NCBI GenBank assembly: GCA_023440705.1
Contig: JAEXRP010000047.1
Coordinates: forward strand, 1-28,641
Length of the DNA stretch: 28,641 nt
Source: Soonwooa sp023440705
GTDB lineage: Bacteria > Bacteroidota > Bacteroidia > Flavobacteriales > Weeksellaceae
Direction: 5' to 3'
Positions 8,881 to 15,807 of this stretch are shown piece by piece. Made by a program: the position numbers and the translations under genes. Below the pieces are notes generated by a model. That model saw only the letters and a program-made list of their open reading frames with translations. It was not told where the DNA came from and made no database searches. Each line of letters starts with the position of its first letter. The first letter of the stretch is position 1.

Positions 8881-9141
8881 TTAGTTCTTTTTTCTTGCTG
8901 TTGGCTCTACAGCTGCTTTTCCATCTTCTTTAGCTCTTGCATTAGCTTTAGCTTGTTCTGATGAACCTGCGTCTGACATTTTTAAAGGCTGAACAATTGA
9001 CTCTTGCTTTGCCTTTTCTTTTTTAGGCTTAATAGAAGCTTTTTTCGCCTCTCTCATGTCGGCACTACCTTGCACAGATTGTGCACTCATCAAAGCAACA
9101 CCGCCAACAAGAAGCATTGCGCTTAGTAAAACTTTTTTCAT
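8881..9141 (-). CDS. Small secreted Lys/Ala-rich protein of unknown function
   Basis: The 86-residue product starts MKKVLLSAMLLVGGVALMSA, a clear Sec signal peptide with likely cleavage after Ser-Ala at about residue 20. The mature part is about 66 residues, low in complexity, rich in Lys, Ala, Glu and Ser, with no cysteine and no recognisable domain; it is probably disordered and exported to the periplasm or beyond. I cannot assign a function. It has the same architecture as the neighbour at 9371-9667 (MKK signal peptide ending in SAQ, then a charged low-complexity tail), and the two upstream regions share motifs at matching order, so they may be co-regulated relatives. Confidence 0.75.
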   Translation of the reverse strand: MKKVLLSAMLLVGGVALMSAQSVQGSADMREAKKASIKPKKEKAKQESIVQPLKMSDAGSSEQAKANARAKEDGKAAVEPTARKKN

Positions 9142-9307
9142 AACAATTTTTTTGATTTAGTGTCAACTAAATAACGAAATTATTTTCAATAAAAACAATT
9201 TTCATTTTAATTTAACATTTTTTAACTTATTACAAAATAAAGTAAAACATATTTATTAACTATTTTACAACAATTATTAACAATATTACAATATTTGATT
9301 ATTATAT
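9142..9307. other. AT-rich gap with the leader of the small secreted gene
   Basis: About 165 bp of very AT-rich DNA. Near the gene start it holds an inverted repeat TTTAGT-GTCA-ACTAAA (9156-9171) and the motifs CGAAAT (9175-9180) and TCAATAA (9186-9192) that are also found in front of the neighbouring small gene. No ORF or RNA gene was seen in the remainder. Confidence 0.5.
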
Positions 9308-9344
9308 AAAAAAGACAATCCTCGGAGCTACACTTCCGAGGATT
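9308..9344 (-). terminator. Intrinsic terminator of the small secreted gene at 9371
   Basis: On the minus strand, AATCCTCGGA and TCCGAGGATT form a perfect 10-bp stem (9344-9335 with 9326-9317) around an 8-nt loop, followed within 3 nt by a run of six T (9313-9308). It starts 26 nt past the stop codon. Confidence 0.88.
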
Positions 9345-9370
9345 ATCAAATCAAAAACTACTCTAATAAC

Positions 9371-9667
9371 TTACTCAACTTTCTCAATTTTTCTAGGCCC
9401 ATCTTGCTTCGAAGGTTCTGCCTCTTGTAGCATTGGTTGATTTTTCGCTTTTTCTTTATTCAATTTGCTCTTTAACTTTTTATCGTTCGCGATAATACTT
9501 TTATCATTTTTTTGCGTTGCAGCATCAGCCGGCGCTGGTGATTGCACGTCATTAATCTCAACAGGTTTAGCCTCAGCCACCTCAGCTTTCTTCGCATCTT
9601 TAGTTTGCGCACTTACTGCCACCATTCCGCCAGTCATAAAAAGTGCTGCAAAAATTAACTTTTTCAT
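9371..9667 (-). CDS. Small secreted Lys/Ala/Glu-rich protein of unknown function
   Basis: The start is set at the ATG at 9667-9665, giving 98 residues that open with MKKLIFAALFMTGGMVAVSA. This is a standard signal peptide with cleavage expected after Ser-Ala at about residue 20; a longer in-frame start at 9715 would bury the signal peptide behind a charged extension and is not favoured. The mature region (about 78 residues) is low in complexity, rich in Lys, Glu, Ala, Gln and Pro, without cysteine, and likely disordered. It resembles the gene at 8881-9141 in design and leader. Function unknown. Confidence 0.75.
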   Translation of the reverse strand: MKKLIFAALFMTGGMVAVSAQTKDAKKAEVAEAKPVEINDVQSPAPADAATQKNDKSIIANDKKLKSKLNKEKAKNQPMLQEAEPSKQDGPRKIEKVE

Positions 9668-9676
9668 AAATATTCG

Positions 9677-9718
9677 TTTAGTGTTACAATCCTTAAACGC
9701 CGAAATATTTCTCAATAA
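9677..9718 (-). promoter_or_regulatory. Leader/promoter block shared with the neighbouring small secreted gene
   Basis: On the minus strand TTATTGA, then 5 nt, then ATTTCG, then 16 nt, then ACACTAAA precede the ATG by 9 nt. The gene at 8881 has the same three motifs in the same order (5 nt and 11 nt spacing). A promoter or regulator site is inferred; neither block is a perfect TAnnTTTG. Confidence 0.45.
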
Positions 9719-9779
9719 TATTTAGAAATCAAAAATTTAATACATTTTAAAACACTTTAAGAAAGCTTGTGAAAACCAA

Positions 9780-10271
9780 CTACTTCTCCAAAACTTTTCT
9801 TAATTTTTCGACGAAAACATAGGTTGCTGGGCAGATTAGCGTATTCTTCAAAGTCAAATTATTGATTTGATAAATCTTCTTTCGATCGGTGTGTGGATAC
9901 TCGCGACAGGCTTTTGGGCGCACATCGTAGATGCTGCATTTATTATCATTTGGATCCAAGAAAAAACAAGGCGTCGATTGCAAAACCCAATCTTGATCTT
10001 CATCAACACGCAAAAATTTCGTTTCAAAATCTGAAATCTTCATGCGCAAATGCTTCGCGATTCGCTCTTTATCTTTTTCTGTAAAAAGCGGTCCTGTCGT
10101 TTTACAACAATTCGCACAAGACAGACAATCGATTTCCCCAAAAGTCTCTTCATGCGTATCTTCAACAACATAATCGAGGTTTTTCGGCGGCTTTTTCTTT
10201 AGTTGTTCCAAGAATTTTTTATGTTCTTTCGACTTTTGTTCCGCTAACTTTTTATAATGATCAATATCCAA
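9780..10271 (-). CDS. YkgJ-type cysteine-cluster protein (putative Zn/Fe-binding)
   Basis: The 163-residue protein belongs to the YkgJ/CxxCxxCC family, small cytoplasmic proteins thought to bind zinc or iron through clustered cysteines; the precise role is not known. A charged helical N-terminus (1-45) leads into CLSCANCC (Cys49, 52, 55, 56). PCFFLDPNDNKCSIYDVRP (Cys102 and Cys112) and the following ACREYP (Cys122) are the family's typical second half, and a further Cys147 lies near the end. The start is a TTG at 10271-10269: there is no in-frame ATG before the first cysteine and an in-frame TAA lies just upstream. A TAnnTTTG element precedes it. Confidence 0.88.
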   Translation of the reverse strand: MDIDHYKKLAEQKSKEHKKFLEQLKKKPPKNLDYVVEDTHEETFGEIDCLSCANCCKTTGPLFTEKDKERIAKHLRMKISDFETKFLRVDEDQDWVLQSTPCFFLDPNDNKCSIYDVRPKACREYPHTDRKKIYQINNLTLKNTLICPATYVFVEKLRKVLEK

Positions 10272-10289
10272 AACCGAATTTTAAGTTTA

Positions 10290-10297
10290 CAAAATTA
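10290..10297 (-). promoter_or_regulatory. Bacteroidota -7 element for the YkgJ-type gene
   Basis: TAATTTTG on the minus strand is an exact TAnnTTTG and ends 18 nt before the TTG start. It lies directly next to the GC-rich element that begins at about 10305. No -33 TTG is seen. Confidence 0.5.
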
Positions 10298-10304
10298 CAT
10301 AATT

Positions 10305-10425
10305 TTTTGGGCGCCATTTCCAGCTTTCGCTACTCGCTGTCTCTCGCCAAAGCAAATCTCATCCCACAGACGAGCTCAAACATGCCGCTCAATCTGGGGC
10401 GCAAATCCTGCTCCGAATTTCATTT
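10305..10425. repeat. GC-rich structured intergenic element
   Basis: A GC-rich island of about 120 bp stands out between two AT-rich promoters. It begins TTTGGGCGCC and ends near CTGGGGCGC and TGCTCCG. Its ends can pair: GCGCC (10311-10315) with GGCGC (10398-10402), then CCAG (10320-10323) with CTGG (10394-10397), across a 4-nt bulge. An open frame runs through it into the globin gene, but the composition and the globin family's N-terminus argue it is not coding. It looks like the GC-rich intergenic repeats scattered in many Bacteroidota genomes; copy number cannot be checked here. Confidence 0.55.
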
Positions 10426-10473
10426 AATGATAAAAATCAAAGAAAGCTCTAATAACCAAATCATTATAAAGCC

Positions 10474-10481
10474 TAACTTTG
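10474..10481 (+). promoter_or_regulatory. Bacteroidota -7 element for the globin gene
   Basis: TAACTTTG matches TAnnTTTG exactly and ends only 5 nt before the globin ATG at 10487. At the usual distance from -7 to the start site, transcription would begin at or next to the ATG, giving a leaderless or nearly leaderless mRNA. Confidence 0.55.
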
Positions 10482-10486
10482 TTAAC

Positions 10487-10864
10487 ATGAAAGCTTTAGA
10501 AACAAGAACTGATATCGAAGAACTCGTAAACAAATTTTATGATAAAGTTGTTATCGATGACCAAATCGGATTTTTCTTCACAGACATTGCACAAATCGAT
10601 CTTAAAAAACATCTACCAAAAATGTACAACTTCTGGGAAAGTATCCTTTTAGGGAATCCCGTGTACGACGGCAATCCGATGCGTGTACATTTCCCACTTA
10701 ATCAAGTTGTTGCCTTAGAAGAACATCATTTTGACCGTTGGCTTACTTTGTGGCAACAGACTTTAGAAGAAAATTTTGAAGGCGAAAATGTAGCGACAGC
10801 CATACTTCGTGCACAAAATATTGCACGGATTATGTCTCACAAAATGAAAATCGCACGCTCCTAG
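10487..10864 (+). CDS. Truncated haemoglobin, group III-like
   Basis: A 125-residue single-domain globin that binds haem in the cytoplasm; family members act in oxygen or nitric-oxide chemistry, but the role here is not shown. The segments FFTDIAQIDLKKHLP (30-44), MYNFWESILLGNPVY (46-60), MRVHFPL (65-71) and HFDRWLTLWQQTL (81-93) follow the trHb group III pattern, with His81 the likely proximal haem ligand and Phe/Tyr-rich helix B-E residues. The ATG at 10487 is chosen over the longer in-frame start at 10307 because the longer form translates the GC-rich intergenic element and because TAACTTTG sits just before this ATG. The stop shares CTAG with the convergent gene. Confidence 0.9.
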   Translation: MKALETRTDIEELVNKFYDKVVIDDQIGFFFTDIAQIDLKKHLPKMYNFWESILLGNPVYDGNPMRVHFPLNQVVALEEHHFDRWLTLWQQTLEENFEGENVATAILRAQNIARIMSHKMKIARS

Positions 10865-11187
10865 AGATGCGGATTCATTTGCATATCGAGAAAATCTGTA
10901 AACATATGGAACAACAATCCGACACCTAAAATCCTGATATTTCCTTTAAAAAAAAGCATCAGAATATAAACGCCAATCGCCACATAACCATGAAACAAAT
11001 GGAAGCCAACGCTTCCTCTGTTCGGATCAAAAATTGGCGTCGCAAAAAGATGGTCAACGTCGACCAACATCGTCAACAACATTAGAAAATAAGCTTTCTT
11101 CCAATCTTTCCGAAAAAACAGCCACGCCAGCACAATCGGAAAAACAAGATGCAAAAAATAATGAATTATCGGACGTGCAATTTCCAT
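10861..11187 (-). CDS. Small integral membrane protein, DUF6122-like
   Basis: The 108-residue protein starts MEIARPIIHYFLHLVFP and has three to four hydrophobic segments (about 10-26, 32-44, 66-84 and 85-100). Conserved-looking polar residues sit between them: HYxxH near residues 9-13, DVDHL around 42-46, FHxFHG around 65-70, and HMxxDxxD near the C-terminus. The His/Asp pattern resembles membrane-bound metal-dependent hydrolase-like proteins annotated as DUF6122 in Flavobacteriia; function unknown. The ATG at 11187 overlaps the stop of the upstream AlkD-like gene as TAATG. The stop overlaps that of the convergent globin by four bases. Confidence 0.75.
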   Translation of the reverse strand: MEIARPIIHYFLHLVFPIVLAWLFFRKDWKKAYFLMLLTMLVDVDHLFATPIFDPNRGSVGFHLFHGYVAIGVYILMLFFKGNIRILGVGLLFHMFTDFLDMQMNPHL

Positions 11188-11906
11188 TAGATATTGCCTT
11201 TTAGATAATCTTGACGCATATTTTCGTCCAACTTTTCGATAGCATAACGCAAACAAGTACGAGGCATTTCTTTATAATGTAAATTCAGAAAATCCAGAAG
11301 TTCTTGCTCATCTTTACCGCCCATTTCGCGAAGCAACCAGCCATTGGCTTTATGCATCAAATCGTGAGGATGTTTTAGATTTCGAACAACAAATTCTTTC
11401 GTCAACTCAAACTCACCTTTCTTAATGTAATGCATCGTCCCAACAACTGCAATCCGTTTATGCCACATTTCATCGGACTTGGATAGCTTTCGCAATAATT
11501 CTGGTTGATCATTTTCAAAAGCGAATCTCCCCAAAATTTTGTAACACGTACTGTCCACCAAATCCCAATTGTTGACAAATTCTAGATTATTAAGATAGAA
11601 ATCGACAACTTCTTGCTGAACAGTTTTATCTTTTTTAGCTTTCTCAAATTTAAGAACCAAAATAAACAAAGCCGTCAAACGCTCTTCGTGATATTTGGAA
11701 GACAACAAAATTTTCAGTTCTTTTAAACTAATTTTTTCGTAGAACGCTTTGGCAACCACACGTTGATTCGGAACTTTTACACCCAAAAACAAATCGCCTT
11801 CGCCATATTCTCCTTCGCCAGTTTTAAAAAACCTAGGGAAAAATTCTTTCTTTTCAGGAATTGCTAAATCCTGCAAAGCTGACTTAATATCTTCAACAAT
11901 TATCAT
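11187..11906 (-). CDS. AlkD-like DNA alkylation repair glycosylase
   Basis: This 239-residue all-helical HEAT-repeat protein belongs to the DNA alkylation repair (AlkC/AlkD) family, which excises N3- and N7-alkylated purines without flipping the base. Residues matching the Bacillus AlkD active site can be placed: Trp114 and Asp118 in NNWDLVDST (spacing of four as in AlkD Trp109/Asp113), Arg151 in WHKRIAVV, and Trp190 in KANGWLLREMG. It starts 4 nt after the acetyltransferase gene's stop and is coupled by TAATG to the next gene, so it is part of a compact minus-strand run. An intact enzyme is expected. Confidence 0.88.
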   Translation of the reverse strand: MIIVEDIKSALQDLAIPEKKEFFPRFFKTGEGEYGEGDLFLGVKVPNQRVVAKAFYEKISLKELKILLSSKYHEERLTALFILVLKFEKAKKDKTVQQEVVDFYLNNLEFVNNWDLVDSTCYKILGRFAFENDQPELLRKLSKSDEMWHKRIAVVGTMHYIKKGEFELTKEFVVRNLKHPHDLMHKANGWLLREMGGKDEQELLDFLNLHYKEMPRTCLRYAIEKLDENMRQDYLKGNI

Positions 11907-11910
11907 TTTA

Positions 11911-12543
11911 TTAATCTAAATTTAGTTGCTTTTGAAACTCCTCCAAATACATTGCGATATGTCGCCCGTCCATTAATCCATGATGTGCTTCAACAGAAAT
12001 CGGCATCATCTTTCGACCATTTTTTTCAGAAAATTTACCAAAGACAATTCTCGGAATACTTTCTTTATTATTAACATTCGCAGGATGCAAAATCGAAGTG
12101 AATTGATGCCACGGAAACGTCGAATGCCTTATTAAGTTTAAGTCCAAATCATCATTGCTAAGTCTAAGTCCAGTTGATTCTTGCACAGCTTTTATTTCAC
12201 TTTGTAAAGCTTCATTAAAGGTTTTAAAATCATTAGAAAAATCCATAAAAGCAAAACCAAAAGTTCCGTCTTCTCTTGCAATCGTCGATCCAGCGTGGAT
12301 TACATCATATTGAAAAACTTTGCCGTTGTCGATTCTTAACTTAAAAGCGTCAACTTTATTAGCTGCGACCATCGACTTATGAAGATAGTGCGCAAAGAAC
12401 GATTCTTTATTGTCTTTTGCTAACCTAAAAGTTTCGGTACAATCGACTTCTGTTACAATACCAAACGATGGCATATCCATATTCGAAAACAAATTGAAAT
12501 GCTCTTTGCGATTCCAAGTTTCGATATTAATTTCATGCTTCAT
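11911..12543 (-). CDS. CatA-type chloramphenicol acetyltransferase-like protein
   Basis: The 210-residue protein has the fold and motifs of the trimeric type A chloramphenicol acetyltransferases, which transfer acetyl from acetyl-CoA to a hydroxyl substrate in the cytoplasm. The catalytic motif HHGLMDG (187-193) provides the general-base His188 and structural Asp192, equivalent to His195/Asp199 of CAT-III, and FPWHQFTS (143-150) aligns with the acceptor-pocket strand that carries the oxyanion-hole serine. Length matches CatA (about 213-220). Whether chloramphenicol is the real substrate cannot be told: many chromosomal homologues in Flavobacteriia are uncharacterised. The ATG follows the antiporter stop with no gap. 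No mobile-element signs are present around it. Confidence 0.85.
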   Translation of the reverse strand: MKHEINIETWNRKEHFNLFSNMDMPSFGIVTEVDCTETFRLAKDNKESFFAHYLHKSMVAANKVDAFKLRIDNGKVFQYDVIHAGSTIAREDGTFGFAFMDFSNDFKTFNEALQSEIKAVQESTGLRLSNDDLDLNLIRHSTFPWHQFTSILHPANVNNKESIPRIVFGKFSEKNGRKMMPISVEAHHGLMDGRHIAMYLEEFQKQLNLD

Positions 12544-13830
12544 TTAATGCAAATTTTCAGAGATTTGTTCATCTTGCAATTCTTCTTCAGTTGCAATTTT
12601 CTTAGGATTTGCCACCTTTCCGATACTTAAGCCTTGTACAATAATCGAGAAAACAACCACGCAATACGTGATACTTAATATAATCGTGCTGTATTCACTC
12701 TTCGGGATAGACATCGCCAACGCAATGGAAACACCGCCGCGAATACCGCCCCAAACCAAAACTTTAACCGTTTGTGGTGTAAACCTCGACTTGAAAGACA
12801 TAAACTGCGTCGGTCCCCAAATCGATATAAATCTAGCAACCAATACAATTGCAATAGCAATAAGGCCAGGAATCATGTAATGATCTAAATCTTTTATCAT
12901 TAATAATTCGAAACCGATAAATAGGAATAGAACTGCGTTTAAGATTTCGTCAATTAACTCCCAAAATTTAATTAAATAATCTTGGGTGATGGATTTCATT
13001 TTGAAATTTTTATTAAAATTCCCCATAAACAATCCGGCTGCAACCATCGTCAACGGACCCGAAATATGTAACTGTTTTGCAATAAGATAACCTCCCATAA
13101 CCACAGACAATGTCACTAAAACAGAGATAATATAATCATCCACTTCGCGCATTAATCTCGATGTGAAATACCCCAAAAGTACACCCAGCAAAATACCGCC
13201 ACCAGCTTCTTTAATCAATAATACGCCAATACTTTCAGCCGTAATATCAATATCGACACCAGTCGCCAACTGTAGCAATACAGCAAAAACCACAACTGCC
13301 ATACCATCATTAAATAAGGATTCACCAGCAACTTTAGTCTCTAATGATTTTGAAACATTAGCTTGTTTTAAAATACTTAAAACAGCAACTGGATCGGTTG
13401 GAGAAATTAAAGCACCAAAAACCAAACAATACAACAAAGGCATTTCGATACCGACCAAAGGCAAAATATAAAACACGCCAAAACCTACAATAAAGGTAGA
13501 AATAACTACGCCGACTGTGGAAAAAACAACAACGGGCCAAATCTGTTCTTTTAGATCATTGATGTTAATATGGATTCCTCCCGCGAAGAGTAGAAAATTT
13601 AGCATCGCACCCATAAGAACTTCCGTGAAGTTGATGCTATTCATAAGGTCGTGAAGATGACCAAAAGTCCGAGGCAGAACCGCCTCACCAAAAAATACTA
13701 AAAATATAGAAACGGCAATCGCAATTACCATGATACCGATCGTGCTCGGTAATTTTAAGAATCGATAATTAATGTAAGAAAATATCGATGCTAGTACAAT
13801 TAAGACTGAGAATGAGTAATATAACTCCAT
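12544..13830 (-). CDS. CPA1-family Na+(K+)/H+ antiporter (NhaP-like)
   Basis: A 428-residue inner-membrane cation/proton antiporter with about 12 hydrophobic segments. The CPA1 signature residues are present: ISPTDPVAV at 142-150 (Asp146 in the unwound helix) and ESLFNDGMAVV at 170-180 with the ion-binding Asn174-Asp175 pair. The segment KVLVWGGIRGGVSIALA near 350 is the conserved family arginine-glycine helix. The C-terminus after about 405 is short and charged, so no RCK/TrkA-type regulatory domain is fused. It would exchange Na+ or K+ for H+ and support pH and salt homeostasis. It sits 21 nt after the DUF4919 gene and directly abuts the acetyltransferase gene. Confidence 0.92.
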   Translation of the reverse strand: MELYYSFSVLIVLASIFSYINYRFLKLPSTIGIMVIAIAVSIFLVFFGEAVLPRTFGHLHDLMNSINFTEVLMGAMLNFLLFAGGIHININDLKEQIWPVVVFSTVGVVISTFIVGFGVFYILPLVGIEMPLLYCLVFGALISPTDPVAVLSILKQANVSKSLETKVAGESLFNDGMAVVVFAVLLQLATGVDIDITAESIGVLLIKEAGGGILLGVLLGYFTSRLMREVDDYIISVLVTLSVVMGGYLIAKQLHISGPLTMVAAGLFMGNFNKNFKMKSITQDYLIKFWELIDEILNAVLFLFIGFELLMIKDLDHYMIPGLIAIAIVLVARFISIWGPTQFMSFKSRFTPQTVKVLVWGGIRGGVSIALAMSIPKSEYSTIILSITYCVVVFSIIVQGLSIGKVANPKKIATEEELQDEQISENLH

Positions 13831-13851
13831 TTATTTGTTTTAAATTAAATT

Positions 13852-14523
13852 CTATTCTGGGGCATAACCCACGACGTTAATGTATATTTTTTCGCCATCT
13901 TTTTCCCAAATATCCATCATCCCGTCTTTGGTTAATTTTGAAGAACGTTTATAATTCTGAAAAGGGACTTTCAGAAGGTTCAGCAAGACATATTCTTCGC
14001 CAACTGTGTTAACGAGATATGGAAAATCCTCTTTGTTGCCCTCGCCAGAGGTAAGAACTGTCGCAGAAATCATTCTGAATTTTTGTATCGTCCAGACGAA
14101 TTTGTTTTGATCTTTTTCTTGTTCATAACATTGCAAAAGTATCAGCAAAACCTCAAGATTAGTCGGCGCTTTGAAGTGTAAATCTTCACCAATTTTTATC
14201 GCTTCTTTAAAATCACGTTGCTGAAATTTTTCACGAAACTTACTAAAGTTAGGATTCATTTCTTCAAGGTGATGATCTGTAAATTTGGTGCCGTAATACA
14301 AATTAAAAGCTTCTGTACTATCGATAGACTGTGGCATTCCTCGAAATTTGAACAACAATCTTTCGTAATAATAAGGCGACTCTTTGTCTTGGACATTTTT
14401 TTTGATTTCAGAAAAATCAATTTTATTTTGACCAAAAGCAAAACCTCCTAAAATTAAAAATCCTAGAAAGAATAAGCTTTTGATAAAATTTAGTTTTAAA
14501 TTATTCTTCATCTTCATCCTCAA
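13852..14523 (-). CDS. Secreted DUF4919-family protein
   Basis: The 223-residue product has a signal peptide (hydrophobic core about 15-28, cleavage near AFGQ) followed by a helical, TPR-like domain. The segment ESPYYYERLLFKFRGMPQS and the following FNLYYGTKF (about 47-83) look like the DUF4919 family found in Bacteroidota; function is unknown. Three in-frame ATGs cluster at the start (14523, 14517, 14511); all keep the signal peptide, and the longest overlaps hflX by 23 nt. It lies directly downstream of hflX and upstream of the antiporter, so it is probably co-transcribed with them. Confidence 0.75.
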   Translation of the reverse strand: MRMKMKNNLKLNFIKSLFFLGFLILGGFAFGQNKIDFSEIKKNVQDKESPYYYERLLFKFRGMPQSIDSTEAFNLYYGTKFTDHHLEEMNPNFSKFREKFQQRDFKEAIKIGEDLHFKAPTNLEVLLILLQCYEQEKDQNKFVWTIQKFRMISATVLTSGEGNKEDFPYLVNTVGEEYVLLNLLKVPFQNYKRSSKLTKDGMMDIWEKDGEKIYINVVGYAPE

Positions 14524-15715
14524 AATATTCGAACAAGAAATCGTTGTACGGGAAGCGCGAGATATGAATTTTCATAACCTCATCATAGATCATTTTTTTC
14601 ATCTCCGAGAAATTCTCCTTCGTTAAAGCAGAAATGAAAACCGTTGGATATTTCGATTTTGCCATCCACGTTTTTTTCCATTCTTCTAAAGAGATATTTT
14701 TGCGTGTTGACGGCGTTAGATCATCATCATCTTTTTTCTCGTAAGAAAAATCATCAATCTTGTTAAACACCATAATCATTGGTTTTTGATGCGCATTAAT
14801 CTCCATCAAAATTTGATTAACCGACGCGATGTGATCTTCGAAACTTTCATGTGAAATATCAACAACATGTATCAACAAATCCGCCTCACGAACCTCATCC
14901 AAAGTTGACTTAAAAGATTCCACTAATTGTGTAGGAAGTTTTCTGATAAACCCAACGGTGTCTGTCAAAAGGAAAGGTAAGTTGCCGATTACAACTTTTC
15001 GCACGGTTGTATCCAGCGTTGCAAACAATTTGTTCTCTGCGAACACTTCCGACTTTGACAAAGCATTCATCAAAGTTGATTTCCCGACGTTGGTATAACC
15101 TACCAAAGCAGCACGCACAACCTTTCCGCGGTTGTTGCGTTGCGTCGCCATTTGCTTGTCGATGGTTTTTAATTTTTCTTTTAGCAAAGTAATTCGATCG
15201 CGTATGATACGTCTATCGGTTTCAATTTCCGTTTCCCCTGGACCACGCATCCCAATTCCCCCTTTTTGTCTTTCAAGGTGGGTCCACATTCTGGTCAATC
15301 GTGGTAAAAGATATTGATACTGAGCCAATTCTACTTGCGTTCTCGCATAAGACGTTTGCGCTCTTTGTGCAAAAATATCGAGGATAAGATTGGTTCTGTC
15401 AAGGATTTTAACTTCAATCTCTCGTTCTAGATTTTTAAGTTGAGAAGGCGAAAGTTCATCATCGAAAATCACTGTTCCGATTTCATTTTCTTTAACATAA
15501 GCTTTTATCTCTTCAGCTTTTCCGCTCCCAACAAAAGTTTTAGAATCTGGTTGAGTCAATTTTTGGGTAAAACGTTTTTCGACAGTTGCGCCCGCCGTAT
15601 ACGCCAAAAACTCTAACTCATCCATATATTCTTGAAGTTTTTCTTCGTCTTGATCTCTGGTTACAAGTCCTACCAATACGGCTTTTTCGTATTGATGTGT
15701 TTTTTTATCTAGCAT
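14501..15715 (-). CDS. hflX: GTPase HflX (ribosome-associated)
   Basis: HflX is a translational GTPase-like factor that splits or rescues stalled ribosomes. The 404 residues contain the HflX N-terminal domain (about 8-110), the coiled linker with GGIGMRGPGETEIETDRR (152-169), and a G domain with P-loop GYTNVGKS (206-213), switch II DTVGF (252-256) and NKID (318-321). A short acidic tail ends EYFEDEDEE. Length is as expected. It heads a six-gene minus-strand run and has a promoter-like TTG-N20-TATCTTG about 27 nt upstream. Confidence 0.95.
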   Translation of the reverse strand: MLDKKTHQYEKAVLVGLVTRDQDEEKLQEYMDELEFLAYTAGATVEKRFTQKLTQPDSKTFVGSGKAEEIKAYVKENEIGTVIFDDELSPSQLKNLEREIEVKILDRTNLILDIFAQRAQTSYARTQVELAQYQYLLPRLTRMWTHLERQKGGIGMRGPGETEIETDRRIIRDRITLLKEKLKTIDKQMATQRNNRGKVVRAALVGYTNVGKSTLMNALSKSEVFAENKLFATLDTTVRKVVIGNLPFLLTDTVGFIRKLPTQLVESFKSTLDEVREADLLIHVVDISHESFEDHIASVNQILMEINAHQKPMIMVFNKIDDFSYEKKDDDDLTPSTRKNISLEEWKKTWMAKSKYPTVFISALTKENFSEMKKMIYDEVMKIHISRFPYNDFLFEYFEDEDEE

Positions 15716-15742
15716 TAAATATGTATCTTTTTGTAAGTTTCA

Positions 15743-15772
15743 CAAGATAGTTTTTTTGAATAAAAAATGCAA
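15743..15772 (-). promoter_or_regulatory. Candidate promoter for hflX and the genes after it
   Basis: On the minus strand a TTG (15772-15770) is followed after 20 nt by TATCTTG (15749-15743), close to the Bacteroidota TTG / TAnnTTTG pattern with one T missing. It ends 27 nt before the hflX ATG. Confidence 0.4.
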
Positions 15773-15807
15773 AAAACAAAGCTTATTTTTTTACTAATTT
15801 TAAAATT

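Noticed and set aside
10307..10486. N-terminal extension of the globin through the GC-rich block
   Set aside because: The extension is low in family resemblance, different in composition, and lies upstream of the promoter element; the ATG at 10487 gives the normal globin length.
11911..12543. Acquired antibiotic-resistance cassette
   Set aside because: No insertion sequence, integron site or composition change; the gene is abutted by housekeeping genes with 0 and 4 nt gaps.
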